Assembly (NCBI RefSeq): GCF_018991925.1
Contig: NW_024748870.1
Location: 3,310,705-3,374,704, forward strand
Direction of reading: 5' to 3'
DNA: 64,000 nucleotides
Origin: Homarus americanus
Taxonomy: Eukaryota; Arthropoda; Malacostraca; Decapoda; Nephropidae
Positions 23,451-34,460 of this stretch are shown here, in pieces. How positions within the stretch are numbered: the first letter of the stretch is position 1; every line of letters starts with the position of its first letter. Under the pieces are notes generated by a model. The model had not been told where the DNA came from. It made no database searches and was given only the letters and a program-made list of their open reading frames with translations. The translations under genes were made by a program, and so were the position numbers.

Positions 23451-24549
23451 TCAATTTCAATTGTTTATTCCTTGATAGAGGAAGCGGGATCCTAGTGCTG
23501 TCACTTGGTACCCCTGTACAATAACACCAGACGCATCTGGCAAGTGTCAGAAGTATATACAGTATAAATATTATAAAGGGGCTTACTAAAGCCTAAGGAA
23601 GGAAGGATATTCCTTTAACACATAATCAATGTTATTTACATAATATCTGGCCAGTATGGGGAGGATCATCGTGTCTCCGTCATAGAGTCGTGGAGTGGTG
23701 GTCCAGCAGGCGTCACGGAAGCGTTGTGTGTGGGGACATCTTAGGTCCTAGGAGGTAGTGGATAAGGGTGCGGCTGTCGGGTCTTCTGCATAATGCACAA
23801 GAGGATGCAGGGATACCAATCTCCCAAGCAAAGTCATACCCAATGATGATACGGGCAGCAATCACGTCCCCTTTTCTCGACCCTTTCCCATAGACATACG
23901 AGAGGTCAGGAAGTTTACGGAGGACATCGTACCAGGTGGGCGGGGAGTCCAGGGGGATGGCTGCTTCCCGAGCTTCTCTCTGTTTGCGGCGAATTTGGGT
24001 CCTAAGCTGTAAAAGTGTTCGAGGAACAATGTAGTCAGGTGTGGCCTTGTTGCAGCCAGTCTTGGCAAGGCCATCTGCTGCCTCATTCCCCAAGATACCG
24101 ACATGACTGGGTATCCGTAGGAATGTCACAGGACTGCCTGCATCCTGAAGTGTGGATGTTAACCTTCGTATTTGGAGGATGAGGTCCTTATTTTCCCCTG
24201 ATCCAAATGCGATCCCGTCGAGAGCAGACCTGAAATCGCAGCAGACAAGCAAGGGGCAGAAACCATCTGCTTCTTCCTCAGTGAGAAGGGCAGCAAGGAG
24301 GGCTATTAGTTCAGCCTGAGTGGAGGATGCCCCGTCAGAAACTCTGAGAGACAGTTTGATAGGCTCAGGGGCATCAGGACGGGAGATGTAGACACCAGCC
24401 CCGGCCCTACCTGTAGCGGGGTCAACAGAACCATCAGTGTAGAGGACGACCCTACCTGGGGACCAGTGGTCGATCCTGGAGAGGTGGTATTTGCAGAGAA
24501 TAACAGGGTTCATGTGGGATTTCGGGAGCGGTCCACCGAGGGCAATCAC
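23450..24549 (-). mobile_element. LINE (I/R1-like) RNase H domain and 3' end
   Basis: One open minus-strand frame of 278 codons (24549-23713). RNase HI residues are all present: Asp in VVLYTDGSVD, Glu in TQAELIALLAAL, Asp in LLVCCDFRSALDGI, and His/Asn/Asp in IPSHVGILGNEAADGLAK. Downstream is a C-x2-C...H motif (CALCRRPDSRTLIH), as at the C-terminus of I- and R1-type LINEs. RNase H in these elements removes the RNA strand after target-primed reverse transcription. The RT is absent: above 24549 the frame meets an unrelated SINE-like sequence, so the copy is 5'-truncated or interrupted. The 3' UTR reaches about 23450, where CAATTGAAATTGAATTG repeats probably form the tail. Confidence 0.75.
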
Positions 24550-24604
24550 TTCAGGTTGAAAATCCAGCCAGGGAGAAGGAGACGAACCAACAGCAGGGGT
24601 TCAC

Positions 24605-24690
24605 CTGGATCTTGGGTTGTATATCGTAACGTGCGTATTTCTCTCTCGCAAGTCCAGGGTTCGAATCGCCCCTGGTTTAAATGTATGTCT
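24605..24690 (+). mobile_element. tRNA-like SINE head (probable)
   Basis: CCAGGGTTCGAATCGCCCCTGG at 24654-24675 has a near-perfect pol III B box (GGTTCGAATCG, one base off). The preceding TGTATATCGTAACGTGCG and CTCTCTCGCAAGTC look like D-arm and anticodon-arm remnants at tRNA-like spacing. It sits exactly between the LINE ORF and the inverted-repeat arm that starts at 24695. Confidence 0.4.
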
Positions 24691-24694
24691 GACG

Positions 24695-25240
24695 TAGCAC
24701 GATTTCCGGTTTTCGCCTGCACCAACATTGGATAAACTAACCACCCAGAAGGCTTGTGTCCCGATATCAAGTGTTCTTATATATGGTAAACAAAAATACT
24801 CAGCCTTTGGATACGCCACTAGCAACTACGCCACTAGCAACCACGCCACTAGCAACTACGCGTGTATTATCATTTTATATTTAGCCTTTCATCCAGAGGT
24901 TTGCCACTGAGGGAATTAGTATGACTGAACATTCATAAATAGTAAATGAGGAACTCTGAGGTAGGTTATTATTGCACGGGGACGAAGCCATAATGTGGGG
25001 TGAAATGAAACCTAACCTAACCTCACCCCTGTAAATCAAACCAAGTGTGTCTGTAGTGAAGATGAATTGTCTTATAATAACTGGGGATCATTCAGCAGCA
25101 TCAATCATCATTATTCATCACCACCATCATTATCATCATCATTCATTATTTATCATCATCGTCGTCATCACATATACGTCATCATCATCATCATCATCAT
25201 CATCTATCACCACACACACCACACATTACCACCCCTGAGC
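24695..25240 (+). repeat. Left arm of a large inverted repeat
   Basis: From GTAGCACGATTTCCGG to the (ATC)n and CACACCACACATTACCACC end, this matches the reverse complement of 30770-31418 nearly throughout. Inside is a triple GCCACTAGCAACTACGCC motif (24826-24860) and a CCTAACCTAACCT run (25011-25023). Spacing between arms is about 5.5 kb. Confidence 0.9.
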
Positions 25241-27234
25241 CCTCTCCCCCGCCCTCCTTGACTACCAGCAGTGTCAGTTGGTACAAATTAGTGGTTATTT
25301 CTGTTCGTTTACGCCATTTTGTAGATTTTCTCATAAAAATAACCATATCGTAATATACCAAATAAAAATCTTTGTTTGGCATATTCAATAAATTCTGATT
25401 ATCTACATGACATTACGTGTAATTTATTCAGAATGTATTCATCTTGCAGAACCTCTACCTATGGGAATATGTCAACCTGTCGTTTGTATCATGAGTTCTG
25501 AGTGGCTGGGCACCACAAAGGAAGCGCTGAATCTGTATCGAGAGTTCTGAGTGGCTGGGCACCACAAACGAAGCGCTGGATCAGGAGTCGAGCTTGGAGC
25601 CACATTTCTCTGAACCATCTGTGATTTTTGTTGATCAGCTGAATAAAAAACGTTTCCCATTATTTCCTGCAGAAGCAACTCAGTTTTTCTGTTAGTGAGC
25701 ATTTACATGTAATATCCGGTCCTTATCATTACAAGAGCGTCGGTTAGATAGAAGTTTCGATCGGGTGGTTCAGTGTCTGGGAGTCGAGCTCTCAGTTGTC
25801 ACTTTGGAAGGTATCAGTACTTTCTTATGGTGTCAAATTAAGCAAAACAAATAGGGCCACGCCAGCCATCCGATTAAGTGTTATTACTAAGGTTCGCAAG
25901 TGACGCTTTATATCATGTGCTTCAACACCACAAGAGCGTATGTTCGTACTGGAGATGGTTCAGTGTGTGGTGGAGATGTGGATGAACTTTAGACCAGGGA
26001 CAGCCAGACGTGGAGGGAGGGAGCCGGCCAGTAGTGAGACGGTCCAGGCGATTAGTGGATGTGTGACGGAAGTTAACGTTTACAAAATGCTCCTAAATTA
26101 ATACATCCAGTTGTCAAGGATTATAAAATACAGACGCCATCATGTGTGTGTTGGTGTTGAAAAATATAAGGTATGTCGCTGTGTATATTTCCCTTACAAC
26201 TTATTTCTCTCTCCAATCTACGTCAATTCGATAGCCCATTAATTGTATAGAAATGTTGATGACTGGGACTTAATTATACTGAATGGTCTTGACAGCTTCA
26301 CTGGGGTAGAAATCCATATCAACGTGATTTGGTTGTAGGAGTTTAAGGTTAGGTACCAGAACAAGGCGACCACCCACGCTGATTAACCCGACCTTCTCCC
26401 CAAGATCATTATACGTAATAGAAGTGTCTCAACTGTGTACATTATGCCTTCAGTCTTCATTGGTGTATTCATAAGTGTTCTAAGTGGTCTATGATTGTCG
26501 GGAACAAAATGTAAACAGCACTTTTAGGCTAAAACGTATGTAACAATATAAGCAACTAACCACTCAGCGCAGCCAAACTCAGCTCGACATTAGCCATCAC
26601 GTGAAGATTAGGCACCCAATCAGATTTTACTTGTTTTACACAGAAGTGTCACTTTTGGTGGGGTGTGTGTTAGGGTAGTTAATCTTCAGGTGATATAAGA
26701 TGGGCTCCTGCCATATCTTCGTGATTTCATAATTTTATCTTGTTTAAACCAAACACGATTTCTATGAGCGTTTTAAATCCCAGTGTAAGAGGCGGTGTTA
26801 CCTTGTTCACCTGACAGTCAAATATTGTAGCCAGGAACAATCAGATCCATCTTGAGTACATCAGTTGGTCACTGTGGAGGAATGGTGGTGGTGGGGAAGT
26901 GTCTGTGGCGGTGGTGGTGGGGAAGTGTTTATAGTGGTGGTGGCGGTGGGGGAGTGTCTGTGGTGGTGGGGAAGTGTTTATAGTGGTGGTGTCGGGGAAG
27001 TTTGTCTGGTGGTGGTGGTAGGTAACTCACTTGCCAACCTCCAATCACCAGTGTAAAGGTGATATTTTCGACAAGTAGAATAATATACTTTTGTGCTATA
27101 AATTATTACATAGTCAAGTGAAGTATAATGGTCAAATAAATAGTCTACTTTCCATTATCACCGTATTTATTGTGTTAGGAAAAAAAATATTTGTGACCTT
27201 CGCAAGATATTCACTGATATTTAAGGAAATGAAG
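25241..27234. other. Largely unannotated stretch with two small tandem duplications
   Basis: 25488-25585 repeats a unit of about 50 bp around GAGTTCTGAGTGGCTGGGC twice. 26876-27020 is a GGTGGTGGGGAAGTGT minisatellite. No exon or transposon recognised elsewhere here. Confidence 0.5.
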
Positions 27235-28830
27235 AAGAGAAATTAAAGAATATAACTATCAGAAAAGAGGATGCTCTTAAGATAAATAAATTAAAGAAGA
27301 CAAAATCCCCAGGGCCTGATGAAATTTTCCCTCGAGTTTTGAAAGAGTGTAAGGAACAGATTAGCGGACCCCTCGTAAATTTATTTACAAAATCATTAGA
27401 CACGGGAGTTGTGCCAGACTTGTGGAAACAGGCAAATGTAGTACCCATATTCAAAAAGGGAGACAGAACATCAGCGTCAAATTACCTGCCGATTAGTTTG
27501 ACGTCAGTTGTGGGGAAATTTCTTGAATCAATTATAGCAAATGACATCCGATCGCATTGAGAGAAAAACAAATTAATCTACGATTCTCAACAAGGGTTTA
27601 CAAAGGGATAATCTTGTCTATAAATCAGCTGACGTTTTTTTAGGAAAGTCTTCGAGGTAGTACGATAATGACGAAAATTACGATGTTATTTACTTAGACT
27701 TTAGCAAAGCTTTTGACAGAGTACCGCATCAGAGGCTTCTGAGAAAAGTTAAGGCTCATGGTATTGACTGGAAAGTTTTAAATTGGATAAAATCATGGCT
27801 TACCGATAGAACACAGAGGGTCAGCGGAGATGGTGTTAAATTTTAGTGGGGCTGTGTAACCAGTGGGGTTCCCTAGGGGTCAGTACTCGGCCCACTCTTG
27901 TTCATAATCTACATAAACGATCTAGATACTGGGATCAGCAGTGACATAAGTAAGTTTGCGGATGACACCAAAATAGGGCGGCAGATTAATTCAGGGAAGG
28001 ATGCAAATGCACTACAGGAGGATTTAAATAAACCTCGGGAGTGGTCAGAGAAATGGCAAATGAAATTCAACACCAGCAAGTGCAGCGTACTTACTATTGG
28101 AAGAACAAATACTGCCAATATATACAGCCTTAACAACATCAACCTAGAGAAGTCGACTTGTAAAAGAGACTTAGGGGTACTTGTAAGCCCGGACCTACGG
28201 CCTAGAAAACAGTGCGTTAATGTTCGAAATAAGGCAAACAGAGTATTAGGTTTAATATTTAGAAGTGTAAGTAATAAGAGTGCAGAGGTCTTATTGCAAC
28301 TATATCTTGCACCAGTCAGGCCGCACCTCGATAATGCGGTTCAGTTCTGGTGCCCTTATTATAGAATGGATATCAATTCACTGAAGTCGGTGCAGCGAAG
28401 AATGACGAAAGTGATTCCGGGACTTAGAAACCTTCCATATCAAGATAGGTTAAATAAACTAAACTTGCATTCTCTAGAAAGACGAAGAGTGCAGGGAGAT
28501 AAGATAGAAGTATTTATGTGGGTGAAAGGAATCAATAAAGGAGATATAGATAAAGTTCTTATAGTATCCGAGCAAGATAGGACTTGTAGCAACGGATTTA
28601 AGTTGGATAAGTTTAGGTTTAGGAGGGAGATAGGAAGGAACTGGTTCACAAATAGGGTGGTGGACGAGTGGAACAAGCTTAGCAACTTTGTAGTAAGTGC
28701 TGGAAAGTTTTAAAAGGAGGCTAAATAGACTCATGGATGATAGAGAATTGTAGTAACTCTCGACAGGAGTTGCCATGCACAGGCCAACCGGCCTATTGCA
28801 GACTCCTTATTTTCCTATGTTCTTATCACT
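27235..28830 (+). mobile_element. CR1/L2-like LINE, RT domain and 3' end (defective)
   Basis: RT blocks in order: KSPGPDEIFPRVLKE, VVPIFKKGDRTSASNY, YLDFSKAFDRVPH, SGVP-GSVLGPLLFIIYIND, the catalytic SKFADDTKIG (about 27955), then NFVVSAGKF at about 28690. The last 271-codon frame (27898-28713) is open. Upstream, TGA at 27559, further stops at 27600-27660, TAG at 27845 and TAG in GVP*GSVLG break it, so the element cannot make a full polymerase. No endonuclease: 5'-truncated near 27235. The 3' end (CCGGCCTATTGCAGACTCC, then a TATGTTCTTA-type end near 28825) recurs in fragments at 29640 and elsewhere. Confidence 0.85.
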
Positions 28831-29275
28831 TTGTAATACCTGTTGTGTATTACATTAATTGTTTATATAAGTTCTGGAACTCTTAAGTGGCAGGGCTGAG
28901 GTAAACACTTCTTTTGGGTTTTTTCTTTATTGTTGAAGTAATTATATACTGTAGACAGTACTTAGTTTGGGAGAGAATGTATTGTGAATTATCTCCAGGG
29001 AAGTTTTTTGAGTACACTTATATAATGAACACTTAAGTTACATGTTCACCCCTTAACTAGTGGTAAGACTCTGGCCCCTCTCCTCTGAGCGTGTGAGCAG
29101 AGAAGCGGGCGTCAAGCTGTGTTTGATTAGTCAGGTGACCTCGCTCGACTTCTGAGAGAGTTTGAGCCGCGTATAACGTGAACAATCACCAAGTCATTGT
29201 TTAATAACTTAGAGAATAATTTGGTGTTATTCTTTTCGGTGACTATTTATTTAATGCAAAAGGTGCTGTTACAAC
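28831..29275. other. No recognised feature
   Basis: AT-rich, unique-looking sequence between the LINE 3' end and the next minisatellite. Confidence 0.4.
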
Positions 29276-29638
29276 TTTCTCATCACCACCGCCACAATCA
29301 TTTCACCACCACAATTACTAAACCACAATCACTCTACCACTATCAATTCACCACTATAACTTCACCACAACTGCTTTACCACCTCCACCAGAATCACTTC
29401 ACCAGAAACACTCACCGATATCACCAGAATCACTTCACCACCATCACCACAAACACTTCACCATCATCACCACAAACACTTCACCATCACCACAAACACT
29501 TCACCACCATCACCACAAACACTTCACCACCATCACCACAATCACTTCATCACCATCACCACAATCACTTCACCACCATCACCACAAACACTTCACCACC
29601 ATCACCACAAACACTTCACCACAATCACTTCACCACCA
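29276..29638. repeat. CACCACAAACACTTCAC minisatellite
   Basis: About 14 variable copies of ATCACCACAAACACTTCACCACC (about 24-27 bp). Thr/His-rich frames across it are artefacts. Confidence 0.9.
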
Positions 29639-29639
29639 T

Positions 29640-30190
29640 AAGAACATAAGAAAATAAGGAGTCTGCAATAGGCCGGCTGACCTGTGCTTGGCAGCTCCTG
29701 TCGAGAGTTACTACCACTCTCTATCATCCATGAATCGATCTAGCCTTCTTTTAAAACTTTCCAGCGTTCCAGCACTTACTACAAAGTTGCTAATATTGTT
29801 CCATTCGTCAACATCGTCGTTATCACATATACGCCATCATTATCGTCAATATTCATACGACATCATCATCACATATACGTCATCACCATCATTATCATCA
29901 TCATGATTCAATATTTATCATCATTCATTATCATCGTCATCATCACATATACAAACAATATTTGTCAGTCATTGTTCATCATCACACACACCACACATTA
30001 CCACCAGCACTTACTACAAAGTTGCTAATATTGTTCCATTCGTTCACCACCCTGTTTGTGAACCAGTTCCTTCCTATTTCCCTCCTAAACCTAAACTTAT
30101 CCAATTTAAATCCGTTGCTCCGAGTCCTATCCTGCTCGGATATTATAAGAACTTTATCGATATCTCCTTTAATGATTCCTCTCACCCACA
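29640..30190 (-). mobile_element. CR1-like LINE 3' fragments, minus strand, split by (ATC)n
   Basis: 29640-29810 is the reverse complement of the LINE 3' end at 28660-28830. After an (ATC)n/ATACGTCATC tract (29815-29980) and CACACACCACACATTACCACC, 30005-30190 is again the reverse complement of the LINE (28520-28700), with the residues NRVVNEWNNISNFVVSAG in the minus frame. Confidence 0.85.
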
Positions 30191-30192
30191 CA

Positions 30193-30765
30193 TCAACCTA
30201 GAGAAGACGACTTGTGAAAGAGACTGAGGGGTACTTGTAAGCCCGGACCTACGGCCTAGAAAACAGTGCGTTAATGTTCGAAATAAGGCAAACAGAGTAT
30301 TAGATTTTATATCTAGAAGTGTAAGTAATAAGAATGCAGAGGTCTTATTACAACTGTATCTTGCGCTAGTCAGGCCACACCTCCATTATTCGGTTCAGTT
30401 CTAGTGCCCTTATTATAGAATGGATATCAATTCACTGAAGTCGGCGCAGCGAAGATTGACGAAAATGATTCCGGGACTTAGAAACCTTCCATAACAAGTT
30501 AGGTTAAATAAACTAAACTTGCATTCCATACAAAGACGAAGAATGCGGGGAGATATGGTAAAAGTATTTTAGTGAGTGAAAGGAATCAATAAAGGAGATA
30601 TAGATAAAGTTCTTATAGTATCCGAGCAAGATAGTACTTGTAGCAACGGATTTAAGTTGGATAAGTTTAGGTTTAGGAGGGAGATAGGAAGGAACTGGTT
30701 CACAAATAGGGTGGTGGACGAGTGGAACAAGCTTAGCAACTTTGTAGTAAGTGCTGGTGGTAATG
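30193..30765 (+). mobile_element. CR1-like LINE fragment, plus strand, head-to-head with the previous one
   Basis: 30193-30765 matches 28137-28700 of the LINE (CATCAACCTAGAGAAG to GTAAGTGCT), with several stops and indels. It abuts the minus fragment at 30190, so 30005-30190 and 30578-30755 can pair as hairpin arms about 390 bases apart. Both outer edges stop at the same LINE base (CTTACTAC / GTAAGTGCT) and pass into ACCACC / GGTGGT. Confidence 0.85.
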
Positions 30766-30769
30766 TGTG

Positions 30770-31418
30770 GTGTGTGTGATGATAGATGATGATGGTGATG
30801 GTGACGTATATGTGATGATGACGATGATGATGAATGATGATAAATAATGAATCATGATGATAATGATGGTGATGATGACGTATATGTGATGATGATGATA
30901 AATAATGAATGATGACGATAATGATGGCGTATATGTGATAACGACGATGTTGATGAATGAATTTAAATAATGAATGATGATGATAATGATGATGATGAAT
31001 AATGATGATGATTGATGCTGCTGAATGATCCCCCATTATTATAAGACAATTCATCATCACTACAGACACACGGTTTGATTTACAGGGGTGAGGTTAGGTT
31101 AGGTTTCATTTCACACATTATGGCTTCTGTCCCGTGCAATAACCTACCTCAGAGTTCCTCATTTACTATTTATGAATGTTCAGTCATACTAATTCCCTCA
31201 GTGGCAAACCTCTGGATGAAAGGCTAAATATAAAATGATAATACACGCGTAGTTGCTAGTGGCGTGGTTGCTAGTGGCGTAGTTGCTAGTGGCGTATCCA
31301 AAGGCTGAGTATTTTTGTTTACCATATATAAGAACACCTGATATCGGGACACAAGCCATCTGGGTGGTTAGTTTATCCAATGTTGGTGCAGGCGAAAACC
31401 GGAAATCGTGCTACCTGT
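30770..31418 (-). repeat. Right arm of the large inverted repeat
   Basis: Reverse complement of 24695-25240, with a longer (GAT)n tract (30780-31015) and the same TTAGG run (31091-31105) and triple GCTAGTGGCGTGGTT motif. The arm ends at GTAGCACGATT, where it joins the LINE end CTGTAGTATAAGCTAGG. Confidence 0.9.
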
Positions 31419-32454
31419 AGTATAAGCTAGGCAATTCCTGTAGGGAGGGATAAATTTGCCCACTTAAGAGTTTGATAAAAAACAAACATATATGAAGCAC
31501 AGTGAGTGTATTGTATGTGGAGATTAAAGATTCACATGGTATACTGTGCGTGTAAACTGAGAATATGAACAAGTACTGTGTGTACTTGAACTTCCCCCAC
31601 ACGGAACTAAAGCCATTTCCATTAGGTATATTNNNNNNNNNNNNNNNNNNNNNNNNNNNNNNNNNNNNNNNNNNNNNNNNNNNNNNNNNNNNNNNNNNNN
31701 NNNNNNNNNNNNNNNNNNNNNNNNNNNNNNNACATTTAGCTCCATCCTCATAATCTCTATTCTTGTTGTCTTTGGACAACCAAGCACAATCATCATTGCT
31801 TTACTCTGAATAAGCTCTAATGGCCTAAGATCTTTTCCTGAATAAGAAGTTAGAACTGGAGCTGAATAATCAATGATACTCTTAACTGTACTTAAGTACA
31901 ATGATCTTAAAACTGGTATGCCAACACCATTTCCTCTGTATGACAAAACTTCCAGAGGTTTTAGCCTAACTGTACTATAGTTTTTATATAAGTAATTTGA
32001 TCCTTAGCATTGTTATTAACACTCACAAGCATTTCCAGATATTTGTAACTGGATACTTTTTGCAATTTTATTCCATTTAGCCAAAATTCTTTTCCATTTA
32101 CTGATATTTGGTTTTATTTTCATTAATGACCAGTCTCAGAGAGAGACAGAGATACTGCAGCTCATCAATAATCCTGGACATATCGTCCTCATTCTTACAT
32201 TGGATCACAATGTCATCAGCATAAGTGATTACTTGGGACTCGCCCTGCAATTTGTAACTAGTTATTCTGTCCATAAAAATTTTAAAAAGCATAGGCCTAA
32301 GAACACCACCTTGTGGGATACCCAACCCTAGACCTTTTTCTTCTGATTCGTGACCTTGAAACCAGATACTAGCTTTTCTGTTAGTTAAGTAATCTGTAAT
32401 CCACATCAATAATTTCCATTTCATACCTTTACTTACAAGACTTTCTAATATCAC
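31412..32454 (-). mobile_element. Jockey-superfamily LINE RT fragment, interrupted by a gap
   Basis: Minus strand 32454-32098 is open and codes WITDYLTNRKASIWFQG, LGIPQGGVLRPMLFKIFM, the catalytic VITYADDIVIQC, and LRLVINENKTKY, i.e. RT palm motifs 4-6. It continues with frameshifts through WLNGIKLQKVSSYKYL and LRSLYLSTVKSIIDYSAPV to LGCPKTTRIEIMRMEL, then the 99-N gap (31633-31731), then IPNGNGF...STYNTLTVLHICLF to 31412. It is 5'-truncated at 32454 where a minisatellite begins. Confidence 0.8.
31633..31731. other. Assembly gap (about 99 N)
   Basis: Run of N inside the LINE. On the minus strand the first bases after the gap are AATATACCTAATGGAAATGG, the same as after the gap at 18878-18977. 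Confidence 0.98.
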
Positions 32455-32459
32455 ATCGC

Positions 32460-32945
32460 GCCTTACAGGACTGTAGAGTCAGTCAGGATTGTAGGGCATG
32501 TGTGTGTCCTCCAGGAGGTCAGGATTGTAGGGCATGTGTGCGTCTGTCCTACAGATCAGGATTGTAGGGCATGTATATGCGTGTCCTCCAGGAGGTCAGG
32601 ACTATAGGGCATGTGTGTGTACCCCAGGAGGTCAGGGTTGTAGGGCATGTGTGTGTTTGTGTCTCCCAGGAGGTCAGAACTGTAGGACATGTGTGTGTCC
32701 CTCCAGGTAAGGGCATGTGTATGTCCCCCAGGAGGTCAGGGTTGTAGGGCATGTGTGTGTGTCCCATGAGGTCAGGGCTGTAAGGCATGTTTGTGTGTCC
32801 CCCCCAAGTCAAGGCTGTAGGGCATGTGTGTGTCCCCCCCCCCTCTCCGCAGGAGGTCAGGGCTGTAGGGCATGTCCCCTAGGAGGTCAGGGCTTTAATG
32901 CATGTGTGTGTGTCCCGCAGGAGGACAGGGCTGAAGGGCATGTGT
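32460..32945. repeat. About 40-bp VNTR (GGAGGTCAGGNNTGTAGGGCATGTGTGTGTCC)
   Basis: About 12 imperfect copies separating the LINE RT from the Gypsy pol fragment. Unit length varies from 31 to 46 bp through the (TG)n and C-run parts. Confidence 0.9.
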
Positions 32946-33899
32946 AGGCGCCGCCACCCCTGTGAGGGCTCCTAGGGGCGCTGCTGCATGTAGCAGGGCT
33001 CCTGGCGCTGCCACCGCCCCTGGGGGCCCCTGCCGCCTGTGCGTGGACTTCTGGGGAGTAAGAGTCCTTCACCGCAACGTCTTTGAGGGTGCGGTAATCC
33101 ACACGGCACTGCATTGAGCCTCTTTCTTCCTCACTGGGACGATTCCTGACGCCCACGTACTGCTGGACTTCTCGATGAGACCTTGGTGAATAAGGCCCCA
33201 TACCGCCTTCTCCATTTCCTGGCAACAAGCTGGTTGGTGCTATCCTCCAAGGCGGCTGCTTGATTGGGCGGTGATCCCCGGTGTCAATGTGATGCTGTAC
33301 CAGGTTTGTACACCTCAGGTCTAAGTCCCCTGCAGACAAGACGTCCATATACTTTAATAACAACTGTTCCAGTTGTATCACTTGAGCCTCATCCAGGCAC
33401 TGGGAGCTCCTGGCAAACAAGTCCTGCAAATGGTCAAGCTGACCATTTTTCTGCTTGACCATGCTCCTCTTGCAGGTCTTGGGCTGCTGCTCCTGGTTGA
33501 CCTCTTGGCACAGTCCGACGGTCACTCCCTTTTGTATCTTCTTTGGTCGGAAAGAGAAATTGGCCACAATTACAGATACCTCCTCTGCAGAAGGATCGGC
33601 GAAAATTCTCCCCGCCATCACTCCATCTTCGACTCCACACTGCTCATCGGGCTCCACCATTCCCAGACGGGTATGCAAGGCACCGTTCACCTTGTATGGC
33701 AACAGCACCTCTGATCTTGGGGTGTAACTACTGTCCGCCTAGCTGTAACCTTAGCACTTGCATGCTTCACAGTCTTCAGAGAAACCCACTTTTCCTTGAT
33801 TTTCAAATGCATCGAGCCAAGGTCAAGTTGACACTTGCGAGGTAGGAGGTAGTCCAGGCCCAGAATGCAAGAGTCTTCTATATCCGCTACATAAACCAT
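32945..33899 (-). pseudogene. Ty3/Gypsy-type pol fragment (protease end to RT start)
   Basis: Minus frame 33899-33687 has DIEDSCILGLDYLL, the C-terminal flap/ILG.D segment of a retropepsin. After a frameshift at about 33716 the frame 33708-32887 continues with YKVNGALHTRLGMVEP, FARSSQCLDEAQVIQLEQLL, HHIDTGDHRPIKQPPWRIAP and CRVDYRTLKDVAVKDSYS, the typical Gypsy linker and RT blocks 1-2. The catalytic YxDD block, RNase H, integrase and LTRs are missing. Past about 33050 the frame becomes Gly/Ala-rich and enters the VNTR. The LDEAQ...LLLKY linker plus DTGD.RPI.QPP is diagnostic of the family. Confidence 0.85.
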
Positions 33900-33904
33900 A
33901 TGAA

Positions 33905-34170
33905 CATTTTAGGACAATATTTAATTTACACTACTCATATAGCCATTATACTCTGAATAAATAATTTTATTTAAAGGTGCACATGGCCTGACTAATACGT
34001 ATACGTGTACAGGCAATTAATAAAACATTAAGACGGTATCACTGAAAAAAAAAATTTCAGACAGTATCACTGAAAAAAAAAATTCAACAGGAGTGTTAGC
34101 TTCTAATTCCTGAAAAGTATATATTGAATATAAAAATACATTTCAGTGACTTAAACCGAAATTTTTATAA
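33905..34170. other. Short AT-rich stretch without gene
   Basis: Contains a 36-bp tandem duplication around AGTATCACTGAAAAAAAAAATTCA (34035-34085). Confidence 0.5.
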
Positions 34171-34300
34171 ACCTAACCTAACCTAACCTAGCCTTTATTA
34201 CCGGCCACCATAAATTAATTGTGACTTTTTTTCCTAGCCAAAATTGTGACTTTTTTTCTGTGACTTTTTTTCCTGTGACTTTATTACCGGCCACCAGATA
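34171..34300. repeat. TTAGG run joined to GTGACTTTTTTTC repeats
   Basis: 34171-34191 is four CCTAA units. It is followed by TTTATTACCGGCCACCA, three to four GTGACTTTTTTTC units and a second TTATTACCGGCCACCA at 34282-34297. Same module as at 3.51-3.96 kb. Confidence 0.75.
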
Positions 34301-34384
34301 GTTGACCCCCGCTCCATAGGCGGCGCTGGAGGCGTAGGCTGAGGAATTCGAGAAGGTTCGGTGCTTGTAGGGGAGGAATCCACT

Positions 34385-34460
34385 ACATGTACACATTAAG
34401 AACGTCAAGGCAAAAACGTCAAGGCAATATTATTACCTTGACGTTCTTAATGTGTACACA
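34385..34460. repeat. Hairpin with 23-bp perfect arms
   Basis: 34388-34410 (TGTACACATTAAGAACGTC...) pairs perfectly with 34436-34458; the 25-base spacer holds a second AACGTCAAGGCAA copy. It lies at the 5' edge of the next LINE. Confidence 0.9.

Noticed and set aside
24654..24675. Functional tRNA gene
   Set aside because: T-arm stem does not pair at proper length and no acceptor stem or clear anticodon arm can be folded; a SINE head fits better.
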